Counted from the stretch's first letter, positions 9,577-18,985 are shown. The stretch: DNA of 64,000 nucleotides from Actinomadura graeca (GCF_019175365.1 NZ_CP059572.1:7316001-7380000); one strand, 5' to 3'. Notes: generated by a model not told the origin, from the letters alone. Program-made: numbers and translations.

Positions 9577-11007
9577 ATGACTCAACCTTTCTCTGCAGAC
9601 CAGACCCCGGACGAGTTCGAGAACGACCCCCTGACCGGGGAACTCGACCTGGAGGACCGGAGGGCCCTGCGCCGTGTCGCGGGCCTGTCCACCGAGCTGA
9701 CCGACATCACCGAGGTCGAGTACCGCGCGCTGCGCCTGGAGCGGGTCGTCCTCGTCGGCGTGTGGACCGAGGGCACGTCCGACATGGCCGAGAACTCCCT
9801 GCGCGAACTCGCGCTCCTCGCCGAGACGGCCGGCTCCGAGGTGCTCGAAGGGCTCGTCCAGCGCAGATCGCGCCCCGACCCCGCCACCTACATCGGCTCC
9901 GGCAAGGCGGCGGAGCTGCGCGACGTCGTCATCGCCACCGGCGCCGACACCGTCATCTGCGACGGCGAGCTGGCGCCGAGCCAGCTGCGGCACCTGGAGG
10001 AGACCGTCCAGGTCAAGGTGATCGACCGGACCGCGCTGATCCTGGACATCTTCGCCCAGCACGCCAAGAGCCGCGAGGGCAAGGCCCAGGTCGAGCTCGC
10101 CCAGCTGAACTACCTGCTGCCGCGCCTGCGCGGCTGGGGCGGGAACCTGTCCCGGCAGGTCGGCGGACGCGCCGCGGGCGGCGTCGGCATCGGCGGCCGC
10201 GGACCCGGCGAGACCAAGATCGAGCTGGACCGGCGCCGCATCCGCACCCGGATGGCCAAGCTGCGCCGCCAGATCGCCGAGATGTCCAAGGCCCGCGACA
10301 CCAAGCGCGGCGAGCGCCGCCGCAACGAGGTGCCCGCCGTCGCCATCGCCGGCTACACCAACGCCGGCAAGTCGTCCCTGCTCAACCGGCTCACCGGCGC
10401 CGGGGTGCTGGTCGAGGACGCGCTGTTCGCGACCCTCGACCCCACCGTCCGGCGCGCCGAGACGCCGGGCGGCCGCGCCTACACCCTGGCCGACACCGTC
10501 GGGTTCGTCCGGCACCTCCCGCACCAGCTCGTCGAGGCGTTCCGCTCGACGCTGGAGGAGGTCACCGACGCCGGGCTCGTCCTGCACGTCGTGGACGGCT
10601 CCGACCCCGACCCCGAGGCACAGCTCGACGCCGTCCGGGAGGTGCTGCGCGAGATCGGCGCCGACAAGATCCCCGAGCTCGTCGTCATCAACAAGGCCGA
10701 CGCGGCCGACGACCTCGCCGTGGCCCGCCTCCAGCGCCGCGAGCCGCACAGCGTCGTCGTGTCCGCCCGCACCGGGTCCGGCATCGAGGAACTGCGCGCG
10801 GCCATCGAGGCCGACCTCCCCGGGCTGGAGAGCGAGCTCCACGTCCTGGTGCCCTACGACCGGGGCGACCTGGTCGCGCGGACGCACGAGCGCGGCGAGG
10901 TGCTCAAGCAGGAGCACGTCGCCGAGGGCACTAAGCTGCATGCCCGGGTGCCGGAGGACCTCGCCGGCGAGCTGTCCGGGTACGAGGTGCTGGCCCCGAC
11001 CGTCTGA
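9577..11007 (+). CDS. hflX: GTPase HflX
   Basis: Ribosome-associated GTPase that splits or rescues stalled 70S ribosomes. The 476 residues contain the N-terminal HflX domain (EGLVQRRSRPDPATYIGSGK) and the glycine-rich linker GIGGRGPGETKIELDRRRI. The G domain has G1 GYTNAGKSS, G3 DTVGF and G4 NKAD. A C-terminal extension (ELHVLVPYDRGDLVARTHERG) follows. The ATG at 9577 is the first credible start and no neighbour overlaps. A very strong palindrome follows the stop. Confidence 0.97.
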   Translation: MTQPFSADQTPDEFENDPLTGELDLEDRRALRRVAGLSTELTDITEVEYRALRLERVVLVGVWTEGTSDMAENSLRELALLAETAGSEVLEGLVQRRSRPDPATYIGSGKAAELRDVVIATGADTVICDGELAPSQLRHLEETVQVKVIDRTALILDIFAQHAKSREGKAQVELAQLNYLLPRLRGWGGNLSRQVGGRAAGGVGIGGRGPGETKIELDRRRIRTRMAKLRRQIAEMSKARDTKRGERRRNEVPAVAIAGYTNAGKSSLLNRLTGAGVLVEDALFATLDPTVRRAETPGGRAYTLADTVGFVRHLPHQLVEAFRSTLEEVTDAGLVLHVVDGSDPDPEAQLDAVREVLREIGADKIPELVVINKADAADDLAVARLQRREPHSVVVSARTGSGIEELRAAIEADLPGLESELHVLVPYDRGDLVARTHERGEVLKQEHVAEGTKLHARVPEDLAGELSGYEVLAPTV

Positions 11008-11030
11008 CGGTCGCCAGCCAAAGGACCGGA

Positions 11031-11060
11031 ACCCACTTTCGGACGCGTCCGAAAGTGGGT
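11031..11060. terminator. Perfect 30-nt palindrome after hflX
   Basis: The two 15-nt arms ACCCACTTTCGGACG and CGTCCGAAAGTGGGT are fully complementary, 23 nt after the hflX stop. As RNA this folds into a stem of about 13 bp with a 4-nt loop. There is no T-tract. A terminator is most likely; a dimeric protein-binding site is possible because the symmetry is exact to the centre. Confidence 0.6.
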
Positions 11061-11107
11061 CGGATCGCGAACCTGGTCGCTGAACGGTGACAGCTTCTCC
11101 ATTTGGC

Positions 11108-11135
11108 TTGACGGTTCCGTTGAATTCCGTACGGT
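11108..11135 (+). promoter_or_regulatory. Possible promoter for the hutI region
   Basis: TTGACG (11108-11113) is followed after 16 nt by TACGGT (11130-11135). The match is reasonable for a housekeeping sigma promoter. Nothing else in this leader looks better, but it is unverified. Confidence 0.3.
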
Positions 11136-11500
11136 CGTAGAGCTAAGGGGCTGGGGTGATGGCTGTCGATGCGGTACGACCAGAGGTTGTCGGTCGGGCC
11201 CTCAGTGCACTACCGTGACGAAACCGATATCTCCGGTCTCGTTGCCAGTGGTGGTCACCCGATCACCCGACCCTCCAACGGTGAATCGCCGGCCGCCAGT
11301 CGGTGTTTCGGATCGAGAGCAGGTGGCCCACTCCATGTCAGATCCGCACATCGGCACGAGGGTGGGCGGCCCACCCCGCATTTCCGTGACACCGCGCCCC
11401 GCGACACCCCACCTCGTGACACGGCCCGCCGTGACACGACCCTCCATGGCACCCGGTACCGCGCCCACGGGCGCGAAGCTCCACCCAGGTCGGTGACCCT
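11136..11500 (+). other. Long hutI leader with doubtful small ORFs and a 15-nt repeat
   Basis: This 365-nt stretch holds a 19-codon frame (11159-11218, ATG after GGGG). It overlaps by GTGA a 93-codon frame (11215-11496) that ends 4 nt before hutI. The arrangement looks operon-like. However, the products (MAVDAVRPEVVGRALSALP, and a Pro/Thr-rich protein) are unrecognised and the third-position GC is weaker than in neighbouring genes. Either these are small accessory peptides or the region is simply an untranslated leader. Confidence 0.3.
11385..11444. repeat. Four 15-nt tandem repeats in the hutI leader
   Basis: Units beginning CGYGACAC start at 11385, 11400, 11415 and 11430, exactly 15 nt apart. 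The outer bases vary and the CGYGACAC core is constant. Confidence 0.75.
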
Positions 11501-12715
11501 ATGACGGTACGGCTGTTGACGAACATCGGCAGGCTCTGGACCGGTACCGATGTATGCAGCAACGCCGCCGTGCTCATCCACGACGACCGGATCGTCTGGG
11601 CCGGACCCGCCTCCGACCTCCCCCAGAGCGTCCCCGGCATCATCGACGACATCGTCGACGTCGACCACGTGGAGAACCTCGGCGGCGGCCTGGTCACACC
11701 AGGACTCATCGACGCGCACTCCCACCCGGTCTACGCGGGCAACCGCTGGGCCGAACTGGCCATGCGCACCAGCGGCTCGTCCCACTCCGCCATCGCCGCC
11801 GCGGGCGGCGGTGTCAACTCCACCGTGACCGTCACCCGTGGGACCGATCCCTGGACGCTGTGCAACGGCGTCCGCGAACGCCTCCGGCAGTGGATCCTCG
11901 CCGGGACCACCACCGTCGAGGCCAAGACCGGCTACCACCTCACCCGCGACGGCGAACTCGCCGACATCCGGATGCTTCGCTCCCTGGAGGGCGAACCGTC
12001 CATGCCGCGCATCCACGCGACGTTCCTCGCCGCGCACATCCTGCCGCCCGAGTTCTTCGGCCGCCGCCGCGACTACATCGAGGCCGTCCGCCTCTGGGCG
12101 GGCGACGCCGCCGTCGCGGGCGCCGACAGCATCGACGTCTACTGCGACGAAGGCCACTTCACCGCCGAAGAGGCCCGCGCCCTGCTGCTCACCGGCAAGC
12201 GCGCCGGGCTCAGGGCCCGCATGCACGCCTGCGCCAACGAGCGCATCGGCGCCGCGCAGGTCGCCGCCGAGGTCGGCTGCGCGTCCGCGGACCTGCTCAC
12301 CCAGGCCAACGACGACGACATCAAGGCGCTCGCCCACGCCGGGGTCACCGCCACCGTCTGCCCCGGCAGCGCCCTCAACAGCAGCCGCGCCCCCGCACCC
12401 GTCCGGCAGATGCTCGACCGCGGCGTCACCGTCGCCCTCGGCACCGACCACAACCCCGGACAGTGCGGCATCACCTCCATGCCACTGGTCATCGGCCTGT
12501 CCGTCGCCATGTTCGGCCTCAGCGTCACCGAGGCCCTCCGCGCCGCCACCCTCGGCGGAGCCGCCGCCATGCGCGTCGGCGACCGCGGATCCCTCGCCCC
12601 CGGCATGCTCGCCGACATCGTCCTCTGGGACGCCGACCACGAAGGCGCCTTCGCCTGGGCGTTCGGCCTCCGCGCCCTACGCGTCTGGCGAGGCGGCACT
12701 CCCGTCCAAGCCTGA
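11501..12715 (+). CDS. hutI: Imidazolonepropionase
   Basis: Hydrolyses 4-imidazolone-5-propionate to N-formimino-L-glutamate in histidine degradation. It is a 404-residue amidohydrolase. Metal ligands are visible in GLIDAHSHPVYAGNR (HxH), further His residues in HATFLAAHI and HACANE, and the catalytic Asp in LGTDHNPGQC. The family start, a TNIGRLWTG-like entry with an N-terminal beta domain, is present, supporting the ATG at 11501. Other hut genes are not adjacent, so in this organism histidine catabolism genes must lie elsewhere or hutI stands alone. Confidence 0.95.
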   Translation: MTVRLLTNIGRLWTGTDVCSNAAVLIHDDRIVWAGPASDLPQSVPGIIDDIVDVDHVENLGGGLVTPGLIDAHSHPVYAGNRWAELAMRTSGSSHSAIAAAGGGVNSTVTVTRGTDPWTLCNGVRERLRQWILAGTTTVEAKTGYHLTRDGELADIRMLRSLEGEPSMPRIHATFLAAHILPPEFFGRRRDYIEAVRLWAGDAAVAGADSIDVYCDEGHFTAEEARALLLTGKRAGLRARMHACANERIGAAQVAAEVGCASADLLTQANDDDIKALAHAGVTATVCPGSALNSSRAPAPVRQMLDRGVTVALGTDHNPGQCGITSMPLVIGLSVAMFGLSVTEALRAATLGGAAAMRVGDRGSLAPGMLADIVLWDADHEGAFAWAFGLRALRVWRGGTPVQA

Positions 12716-13254
12716 GGACCCACCCTCCTGCGGCCCTGAACCCACCACGATCGACCCGGCGCGGCAAACGCCGATCCTCCGCGCGGAACCCGCCTCCGAA
12801 TTCCAGGCGGAGCACCTCCACGCCATCCCGGCACATCCGTGCCGAAATGCAGTCCGATCGGTCCACGGGATCTGTGACGGACATTTCATAACCAGGTGGG
12901 AAAAGTACTTCCCTTTCGCGAGGTGTACAGCCGACAGCCGTCATGGATTCAGGGCCTGCTTCCCACCCGGCTCCCAGAACAGCACCGCACTCACCGCCGT
13001 CTCCCGCGATCCACCGTGAGCAGTATCAGGCGGGACGAAGGTGACATCGGCACCGTCGAAGCCGCTCCGGAAGGACCCACACCCGGCAGCGTCCCGATGA
13101 TCTGCTTGCACCGACGCCCCGTCCGCACTAATCGTCTATGCGCCACCGCTGCCCGCTGCGCTAAGTGACGATAGGATGACGTTCCGGAGTTCCAGGGAAG
13201 CGCGTCTGCGTCCGAGACCGAACCCGGCTCGTTCGCGGGCCCAGGGGAGTGAGC
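12716..13254. other. Intergenic region without a supported gene
   Basis: About 540 nt between hutI and the lipase gene. Open frames here are Arg/Pro-rich shadows without ribosome binding sites. A TAGGAT at 13172-13177 could be a -10 element for the lipase gene; I see no convincing -35. Confidence 0.5.
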
Positions 13255-14808
13255 ATGTCGAACGAACCGCTCCAGCCGACGGCGCGCCAGGTGACCATGA
13301 CGCTCGCGGCGATCGCGGCCACTGCCGCCACCCCTCGCCCGTCGGGAGAGACGCTGGCGCAGCAGAGCAACCGCACCTCCCTGGGCATACTCCAGCGGCT
13401 GGCCGACTCCTCCCTCGCCACCCAGGGCACCTGGACCTTGCAGTGGGTCGGGCTGAGCGTGGACAACGCGAACATGGCGTACCTGGCGGCGAACACCGAC
13501 GGTTCCAACGAGTTCGCCGTGGTCATCCGCGGCACGGTCGGCAACGTGGCCGACCTCCTCGAAGACCTCGGCGTCGGCACGATGGTCCCGTTCACGGCCG
13601 TCGAATCGCCGCCGAGACCCGTCCCCGTCTCGGTCTCCAAAGGGGCGATGGAGGCGTTCACCCAAGTCATCGCCATGGAACCGGGGGGCGTCTCCCTGGT
13701 GCAAGCGCTCGCCGGCGTGTTGCGGCAGGCGCGGCCGGACCCGACGGTCTACGTGACCGGCCACAGTCTCGGCGGCTGTATCGCCACCATGGTCGCGCCC
13801 TACCTCCAGGCACAGACCTGGCCCGGCACGACCCCGCGGTTCGCGCTCCACACCTTCGCCGCGCCCTCCGCCGGCGGCCCGGACTTCGCCTCCTACGTCG
13901 ACTCCGTGGACTGGGTCGCCAACGAGCGCTGCTTCAACGTCTGGGACCTCGTGCCGCAGGCCTGGACCGACCTTGACTGCGCCAGGGAGAACTACTACCC
14001 CGATCCGCCCGGCCCGGCGGCGAACCTTGAAGTCAAAGGGGTCATCTCGGCGATCGCGGGCCTCCCCGGCCCCAACGTCTACGCGCAGCCGGGGGACGCC
14101 TTCTCCCTGAACCACGACTACAAGGGCGGGGCCTACGACCCCAGCGTGGTCAAGAAGTCGCTGGAGGATTTCATGGGCCAGGTCGCCTTCCAGCACGCCA
14201 ACTCCACCTACCTCGGCCTGCTCGGCACGCCCGACATTCCACCAGGCCCGGTGGTGACGACCATCAGCCCAGGTGCCGGCGCGGAGGGCACCACAATCAC
14301 CATCACCGGCAGCGGCTTCGGGACCGGCACCGTCGTCGACTTCGGCACGGTGCCCTGCCCCCGGTTCTCCGTCAACGACGACGGCACCGAGATCACCGCC
14401 CACGCGCCCCGGGGCGTCGGCGTCGTCGCGGTCCGCGTCACCACCGACCTGGGCACCTCCCCGGCCGTCCCGTTCGGCCAGTTCGCCTACGGTGGTCCCG
14501 CGCCCGTGGTGGTCACCGGCATCAGCCCCGACAGTGGATCGGCCGGTACCCCGGTCACCATCACCGGCGTGAACTTCAGCTCCGGTGTTCCGTGCACGCC
14601 GCCGCCCAAGGTCTACTTCGGCGACGTCGCCGCCAGGCCGGTCCAGTTCACCCCGCCCGCCCAGATCGTCGTGCCCGCGCCCGGTCACAGCGGTGTAGGC
14701 AAGCCCTCGACCGTGAACGTGAGCGTGTTCGCGAACGGATATTCGTCCCCGGCTACCCCGGCAAACGAGTTCACCTACAAGAAGCTGGCCTCCGACCAGC
14801 GGCTCTGA
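13255..14808 (+). CDS. Lipase class 3-like protein with two IPT/TIG domains
   Basis: A 517-residue protein with an alpha/beta-hydrolase domain of the class 3 lipase type followed by two immunoglobulin-like IPT/TIG domains. The nucleophile elbow GHSLGG lies near residue 169. Upstream, EFAVVIRGT resembles the oxyanion-hole strand of the family. The C-terminal domains begin at VVTTISPGAGAEGTTITITG and VVVTGISPDSGSAGTPVTITG (each stated in part), which are textbook TIG openings. ATG 13255 is chosen because AGGGGA is well spaced; the GTG at 13249 would abut it. No signal peptide or membrane anchor is evident, which is unusual for TIG-containing proteins. Confidence 0.8.
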   Translation: MSNEPLQPTARQVTMTLAAIAATAATPRPSGETLAQQSNRTSLGILQRLADSSLATQGTWTLQWVGLSVDNANMAYLAANTDGSNEFAVVIRGTVGNVADLLEDLGVGTMVPFTAVESPPRPVPVSVSKGAMEAFTQVIAMEPGGVSLVQALAGVLRQARPDPTVYVTGHSLGGCIATMVAPYLQAQTWPGTTPRFALHTFAAPSAGGPDFASYVDSVDWVANERCFNVWDLVPQAWTDLDCARENYYPDPPGPAANLEVKGVISAIAGLPGPNVYAQPGDAFSLNHDYKGGAYDPSVVKKSLEDFMGQVAFQHANSTYLGLLGTPDIPPGPVVTTISPGAGAEGTTITITGSGFGTGTVVDFGTVPCPRFSVNDDGTEITAHAPRGVGVVAVRVTTDLGTSPAVPFGQFAYGGPAPVVVTGISPDSGSAGTPVTITGVNFSSGVPCTPPPKVYFGDVAARPVQFTPPAQIVVPAPGHSGVGKPSTVNVSVFANGYSSPATPANEFTYKKLASDQRL

Positions 14809-14889
14809 CCCGCTGAGCGTCATCGGGCTCCTGATAGACGACGAGTAACGCGCACAGGCTTCCGCAGGCCCGCCTCCGCCTTCCGCGAG

Positions 14890-14898
14890 TTATCCACA
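14890..14898 (+). promoter_or_regulatory. Single DnaA-box-like 9-mer upstream of comEA
   Basis: TTATCCACA, a perfect match to the classical DnaA box, lies 50 nt before comEA. It is solitary, so it is not an origin. It may be coincidental or a regulatory DnaA site. Confidence 0.3.
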
Positions 14899-14947
14899 AT
14901 CTTCCGCGCACCCTCTGTGTCGATGCGGCCACGCCTAGCGTCGAAGC

Positions 14948-15694
14948 ATGCGAACCACCGATCACGATCGCCGTCAGACCCTGGCCGACCGCCTGAAGAT
15001 CACTATGGGCCCGCTGCGGGAGCCGCTGTCCTCCCGGTTGCGTGCGAGTCCCGACCGGTCCAACGTCCGCGTGCTCATCGCCGTCGGAGTGGCCGCGCTC
15101 CTCGTGGCCGCGGGCTACCTCCTGCTGGCCCGCCCGCGTCCCCAGCCCGCCCCGCAGCCCGTCGCGCGCGCCTCGCTGTCCCGTGACCCGTCCTCCACCA
15201 CAACGGTGACGCCGGTCGCCGCCTCCGGCGTCGTCGTGCACGTCCTCGGCAAGGTCCGCCGCCCCGGAGTGATCACGCTGCCGTCCGGCTCCCGGGTGGC
15301 CGAGGCGATCAAGGCGGCCGGTGGTGTCCGCCCGGGAGCCGGAACAGGCGCGCTGAACCTCGCCCGCAAGGTCGTGGACGGCGAGCAGATCCCGGTCGGC
15401 ATCCGCCCACCCCCCGGCGGCGGCCCGCCATCCCCAGCCGGCGCCTTTCCCTCCGGCGCGGCTCCCCCCGGCACGGCTCCCCCCGGCGGAGCGGCCGGAG
15501 CGACGCCGCTCGATCTCAACACCGCGACCGTCGCGCAACTCGACCAACTGCCCGGCGTCGGCCCCGTCCTCGCCCAGCGCATCCTCGACTACCGCACACA
15601 GAACGGCGGCTTCCGCTCGGTCGAGCAGCTCCAGGAGGTCACCGGCATCGGCGCCCGGCGTTTCGCCGACCTCAAACCGATGGTCCGCGTATGA
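14948..15694 (+). CDS. comEA: ComEA family DNA-binding protein
   Basis: Membrane-anchored DNA receptor related to the competence protein ComEA, 248 residues. A transmembrane segment lies near residues 41-58 (VLIAVGVAALLVAAGYLLLA). It is followed by an SLBB-type domain (VVVHVLGKVRRPGVITLPSGS) and a Pro/Gly linker. A C-terminal helix-hairpin-helix pair (LDLNTATVAQLDQLPGVGP, then GIGARRFADLKPMV) completes it. The stop overlaps the comEC start (ATGA), so the two are coupled. Whether the organism is naturally competent is unknown; in actinomycetes these genes are widespread without proven transformation. Confidence 0.93.
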   Translation: MRTTDHDRRQTLADRLKITMGPLREPLSSRLRASPDRSNVRVLIAVGVAALLVAAGYLLLARPRPQPAPQPVARASLSRDPSSTTTVTPVAASGVVVHVLGKVRRPGVITLPSGSRVAEAIKAAGGVRPGAGTGALNLARKVVDGEQIPVGIRPPPGGGPPSPAGAFPSGAAPPGTAPPGGAAGATPLDLNTATVAQLDQLPGVGPVLAQRILDYRTQNGGFRSVEQLQEVTGIGARRFADLKPMVRV

Positions 15695-17970
15695 GAACCG
15701 ACCTCCGCCTGGTCGCCCCGGCCCTGGCCGTGTGGCTCTCAGCGGCCCTCACCCTCGGCCTGTCCCCGACCCTCGCGTGCGCGCTCACCCTCGCCACGGC
15801 CGTCCCGGCCCTCTACTGCCTCACGACCCGAAAGGCGGTCCGAGATGAGTCGAAGCCACGGCGGATGCTGGTCGGGGTGGTCCTGATGTGCGCCGCCGCG
15901 TCCGCGGGCGGTGTGGCGCTCCGGGCGGCCGCCGTCGGGACCGGGCCGGTGCGGGAGCTGGCACGGACCGGGCGCACCGCCACCGCCGAAGCGGTCGTGA
16001 CCGGCGATCCGCGATCGAAACCGGGCGCCGGACGGCGGATCGTCATCCTGAGGGCCCGGGTGGAGACGGTGCCCGGAGCCAGAGTGCGGGTCCCCGTGCT
16101 GCTGATCGCGGGCCATCCCCAGTGGCTCCGCCTCGTGCCCAGCCGGCGTGTGCGGCTCATCGGCACCTTCCGGACACCGCACCAGGCCGAGCTCCTCGCC
16201 GCCGTCGTGCTGGTCCGTGGCCCGCCCACCCTGCTCGGCCCGCCGTCCACCGCGCAACGCGCAGCCGAGCACGTGCGCGGGAGGCTCCGGGCTTCGGTCG
16301 GGCACCTCCCGCCCGACCAGCGCGCCGTCCTGCCCGGCATGGTCGTCGGTGACACCTCCGGGCTCGACGAGGAACTCGCCGAGGACTTCAGGGTCGCCGG
16401 TCTCACCCACCTGCTGGTGGTCTCGGGCGCCAACCTGGCGATCGTCACCGCCGCGGTCCTCGGCCTGTGCCGCCTGGCGGGCCTTGGACGGCGGCGCGCT
16501 CCACCCGTCGCGGCGCTCGCCGTGCTCGCCTTCGTCGTGATCGCGCGGCCCGAGCCGAGCGTCCTGCGGGCAGCGGTGATGGGGATGATCGGCCTCCTCG
16601 CCTTGCTCACAGGACGTCAGCGTCATGGGCTCCCCGCGCTGGGGGCGGCCGTCCTGCTGCTGGTCCTGATCGATCCCACGCTCGCGCGCTCGTACGGGTT
16701 CGCGCTCTCGGTCCTGGCCACCGCCGGGCTGCTCGTCCTGGCTCCCCCCTGGCGCGAACGGCTCGCCCGCAGGATGCCCGGCCCGCTGGCGGACGCCCTC
16801 GCCGTCACGGCCGCCGCCGAGGTGGCCGTCGCGCCCGTCCTGGTGATGATCTCCGGCGAACTGGGCGTGGTCTCGGTGTTCGCCAACCTGCTGGCCGCCC
16901 CGGCGGTGGCCCCGGCCACGCTCCTCGGCGCGCTCGCCACCGTCACCGCGCTCGCGTCCCCGCCGGCCGCCCGGCTCGTGGTCTGGCCCGCCGGTTTCGC
17001 CGTCGGCTGGATCATCCGGGTCGCCCGCACCGCCTCGGCCCTCCCGTATGCGACGATCCCCTGGACGGCCGGCGGGCTCGGCGCGGTCACGGTCCTGCTC
17101 GCGGGCGGGATCGCCCTCCTCATCCTGCGCAGCCCGAGGCTACGCCTGACGGCGGCCTCCGCCATGGTCGGCGTGCTGGTCGCGGTCGTCGCCCTGCGCG
17201 TCGTCGCCCCGGGCTGGCCGCCGCCCGGATGGCAGATGGTCGCCTGCGACGTCGGCCAAGGCGACGCCCTGGCGCTGGCCGCCGGTCCCGGTCAGGCCGT
17301 GGTCGTGGACGCCGGCCCGGATCCCGCGCCGATCGACGGCTGCCTCCGGCGCCTGGGCGTCCGCGACGTTCCCCTGCTCATCCTGACCCATCCCCACGCA
17401 GACCACATCGACGGCGCCCCCGGCGTACGTCAGGGCCGGTCCGTCCACGAGGTCCTCACCACCCCGCGCACGTCCGGACGAGAGGCACGGCAGATCCCCT
17501 GGCTCCGCCCCCGTCCCGCCCTGACCGACCAGCGGTGGACGGTAGGAGACCTCACGCTCTCGATCCTTGGCCCCCTGGCTGCTGCGCCTGTCCTCACCCC
17601 GGGCGACGACGGCACCACCGTCAACAACGCGAGCATCGTCCTGGTGGCCCGACGGCCCGGCTTCAGTGCGCTCCTGGCCGGAGACGTCGAGATCGAAGCC
17701 CAGCGGGCCCTGTCAGCGACAATCCCTTCCGTCCAGGTGCTGAAAGTCCCGCACCACGGCTCCAGAAGCCAGGATCCCGCCTTCATCACGGCCGCCCACG
17801 CCGCGATCTCGCTCATCTCCGTCGGCAAGGAGAACGACTACGGCCACCCGTCCTCCCTCACGCTCGCCCTCCTCGAACGGGCGCACACCCAGATCCACCG
17901 CACTGACCAGGAGGGAGACATCGCCGTGATCCGCACTACAACCGGCGTAGCCGCCGTCGCCCGCCATTGA
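15691..17970 (+). CDS. comEC: ComEC/Rec2 family DNA uptake channel
   Basis: A 759-residue polytopic protein predicted to form the channel for single-stranded DNA uptake. Three parts are visible: an N-terminal membrane/OB-like region, a central competence domain with many hydrophobic helices (including THLLVVSGANLAIV), and a C-terminal metallo-beta-lactamase-like domain. The last has a QGDALAL motif, LTHPHADHIDG and LKVPHHGS. Length is normal for the full-length form. It starts inside the comEA stop codon overlap. The three-domain form with intact HxHxDH suggests a catalytically competent nuclease domain. Confidence 0.95.
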   Translation: MRTDLRLVAPALAVWLSAALTLGLSPTLACALTLATAVPALYCLTTRKAVRDESKPRRMLVGVVLMCAAASAGGVALRAAAVGTGPVRELARTGRTATAEAVVTGDPRSKPGAGRRIVILRARVETVPGARVRVPVLLIAGHPQWLRLVPSRRVRLIGTFRTPHQAELLAAVVLVRGPPTLLGPPSTAQRAAEHVRGRLRASVGHLPPDQRAVLPGMVVGDTSGLDEELAEDFRVAGLTHLLVVSGANLAIVTAAVLGLCRLAGLGRRRAPPVAALAVLAFVVIARPEPSVLRAAVMGMIGLLALLTGRQRHGLPALGAAVLLLVLIDPTLARSYGFALSVLATAGLLVLAPPWRERLARRMPGPLADALAVTAAAEVAVAPVLVMISGELGVVSVFANLLAAPAVAPATLLGALATVTALASPPAARLVVWPAGFAVGWIIRVARTASALPYATIPWTAGGLGAVTVLLAGGIALLILRSPRLRLTAASAMVGVLVAVVALRVVAPGWPPPGWQMVACDVGQGDALALAAGPGQAVVVDAGPDPAPIDGCLRRLGVRDVPLLILTHPHADHIDGAPGVRQGRSVHEVLTTPRTSGREARQIPWLRPRPALTDQRWTVGDLTLSILGPLAAAPVLTPGDDGTTVNNASIVLVARRPGFSALLAGDVEIEAQRALSATIPSVQVLKVPHHGSRSQDPAFITAAHAAISLISVGKENDYGHPSSLTLALLERAHTQIHRTDQEGDIAVIRTTTGVAAVARH

Positions 17971-18054
17971 ACAAGGGCGCGGCGCGGATCGACATGGTCG
18001 GCGTCACGCATCACCCGGGCGCTCATCACTCTTCTGTCCGGCGCCTTAAGCGCG

Positions 18055-18387
18055 TCAAGAGCGGGGCGCGTACATGATGACCACGACACCGGCCAGGCAG
18101 ACCAGGGCCCCGATGACGTCCCACCGGTCGGGCCGGAACCCGTCGATCACCATCCCCCATGCCAGCGATCCGGCGACGAACACACCACCGTAGGCGGCCA
18201 GGATCCGGCCGAAGTGGGCATCGGGCTGCAAGGTCGCGACGAATCCGTACATGCCCAGGGCGATCACCCCTGCGCCGATCCACCAGGCTCCTTTGTTCTC
18301 CCGCACGCCCTGCCAGACCAGCCAGGCGCCCCCGATCTCGGCGACCGCAGCGAGCGCGAACACAGCCAGGGACCGGGCGACCGTCAT
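18055..18387 (-). CDS. YnfA/UPF0060 family small membrane protein
   Basis: A 110-residue inner-membrane protein with four predicted helices, matching the length of the YnfA family (small multidrug resistance-like). Family landmarks are [12 protein letters not shown] near the N-terminus, [18 protein letters not shown] in the middle and a final [18 protein letters not shown]. The start at 18387 is chosen by homology length; an upstream extension is Arg-rich and not family-like. It is convergent with comEC and 85 nt away. Transport substrate is unproven. Confidence 0.88.
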   Translation of the reverse strand: MTVARSLAVFALAAVAEIGGAWLVWQGVRENKGAWWIGAGVIALGMYGFVATLQPDAHFGRILAAYGGVFVAGSLAWGMVIDGFRPDRWDVIGALVCLAGVVVIMYAPRS

Positions 18388-18538
18388 GCCCCGAACCGTA
18401 CCCGCCGCTCTCCGCAGGTCATGCCCGGTGGCGCACACCCGCGTCCATGCCCGCACCCGCCCGCCGATGCCACGTCGTGGGCGACACCGTCGGCAGCGGC
18501 CAGCCCACCGGGCCCGATACAGCTCGTGAACGAGGGGT

Positions 18539-18985
18539 TCACGGCTTCTTCGCGTCGGCGGGGGTGAGATCAGTGAACGGCAGCGGGCAGCGCGGTTGCC
18601 GGGCGCAGGCGATGAGATCGTCGCAACCGGCGTCGACAGCCTCCCGCAACGTGGCGCGCACGAGTTCCAGGTCGGTGATCCGCTGTTCGACCTCGATCAG
18701 CTTCGCCCGTGCACGCTCGGCCAGTCCGGCGTCCCGGTCGCCGTGCCGATGCGACGTGGTCTCCAGCAGGTCGGCGACCTCGTCCAGGCTGAACCCGAGC
18801 CGCTGCGCGGTCTTGATCACCCGCAGCACGGTGACCGCCTCGGCGGGGTACAGCCGATGGCCGCCCAGCGTGCGTTCCGGTTCGGCCAGCAGGCCGCGCC
18901 GTTCGTAGTACCGCAGCGTTTGCGGGTTCACGCCCGCCGCTTCGGCGAGCTGGCCGGACCGTAGTCCTTCGTACTGGCCGGTCAT
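18539..18985 (-). CDS. MerR family transcriptional regulator
   Basis: A 148-residue MerR-type regulator. The winged helix-turn-helix is at residues 8-75 ([24 protein letters not shown], given in part) and a dimerisation coil follows. The C-terminal segment has three Cys ([17 protein letters not shown]), resembling the metal-binding end of mercury-type or related heavy-metal regulators. Its ATG overlaps the stop of the upstream small gene (ATGA at 18982-18985), so the two are co-translated. The effector is probably a soft metal, but neither MerA nor a metal transporter is adjacent. Confidence 0.85.
   Translation of the reverse strand: MTGQYEGLRSGQLAEAAGVNPQTLRYYERRGLLAEPERTLGGHRLYPAEAVTVLRVIKTAQRLGFSLDEVADLLETTSHRHGDRDAGLAERARAKLIEVEQRITDLELVRATLREAVDAGCDDLIACARQPRCPLPFTDLTPADAKKP

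Noticed and set aside
11159..11496. Small genes ahead of hutI (19 and 93 codons).
   Set aside because: Operon-like spacing but weak codon bias and unrecognisable products; listed only as a doubtful leader region.
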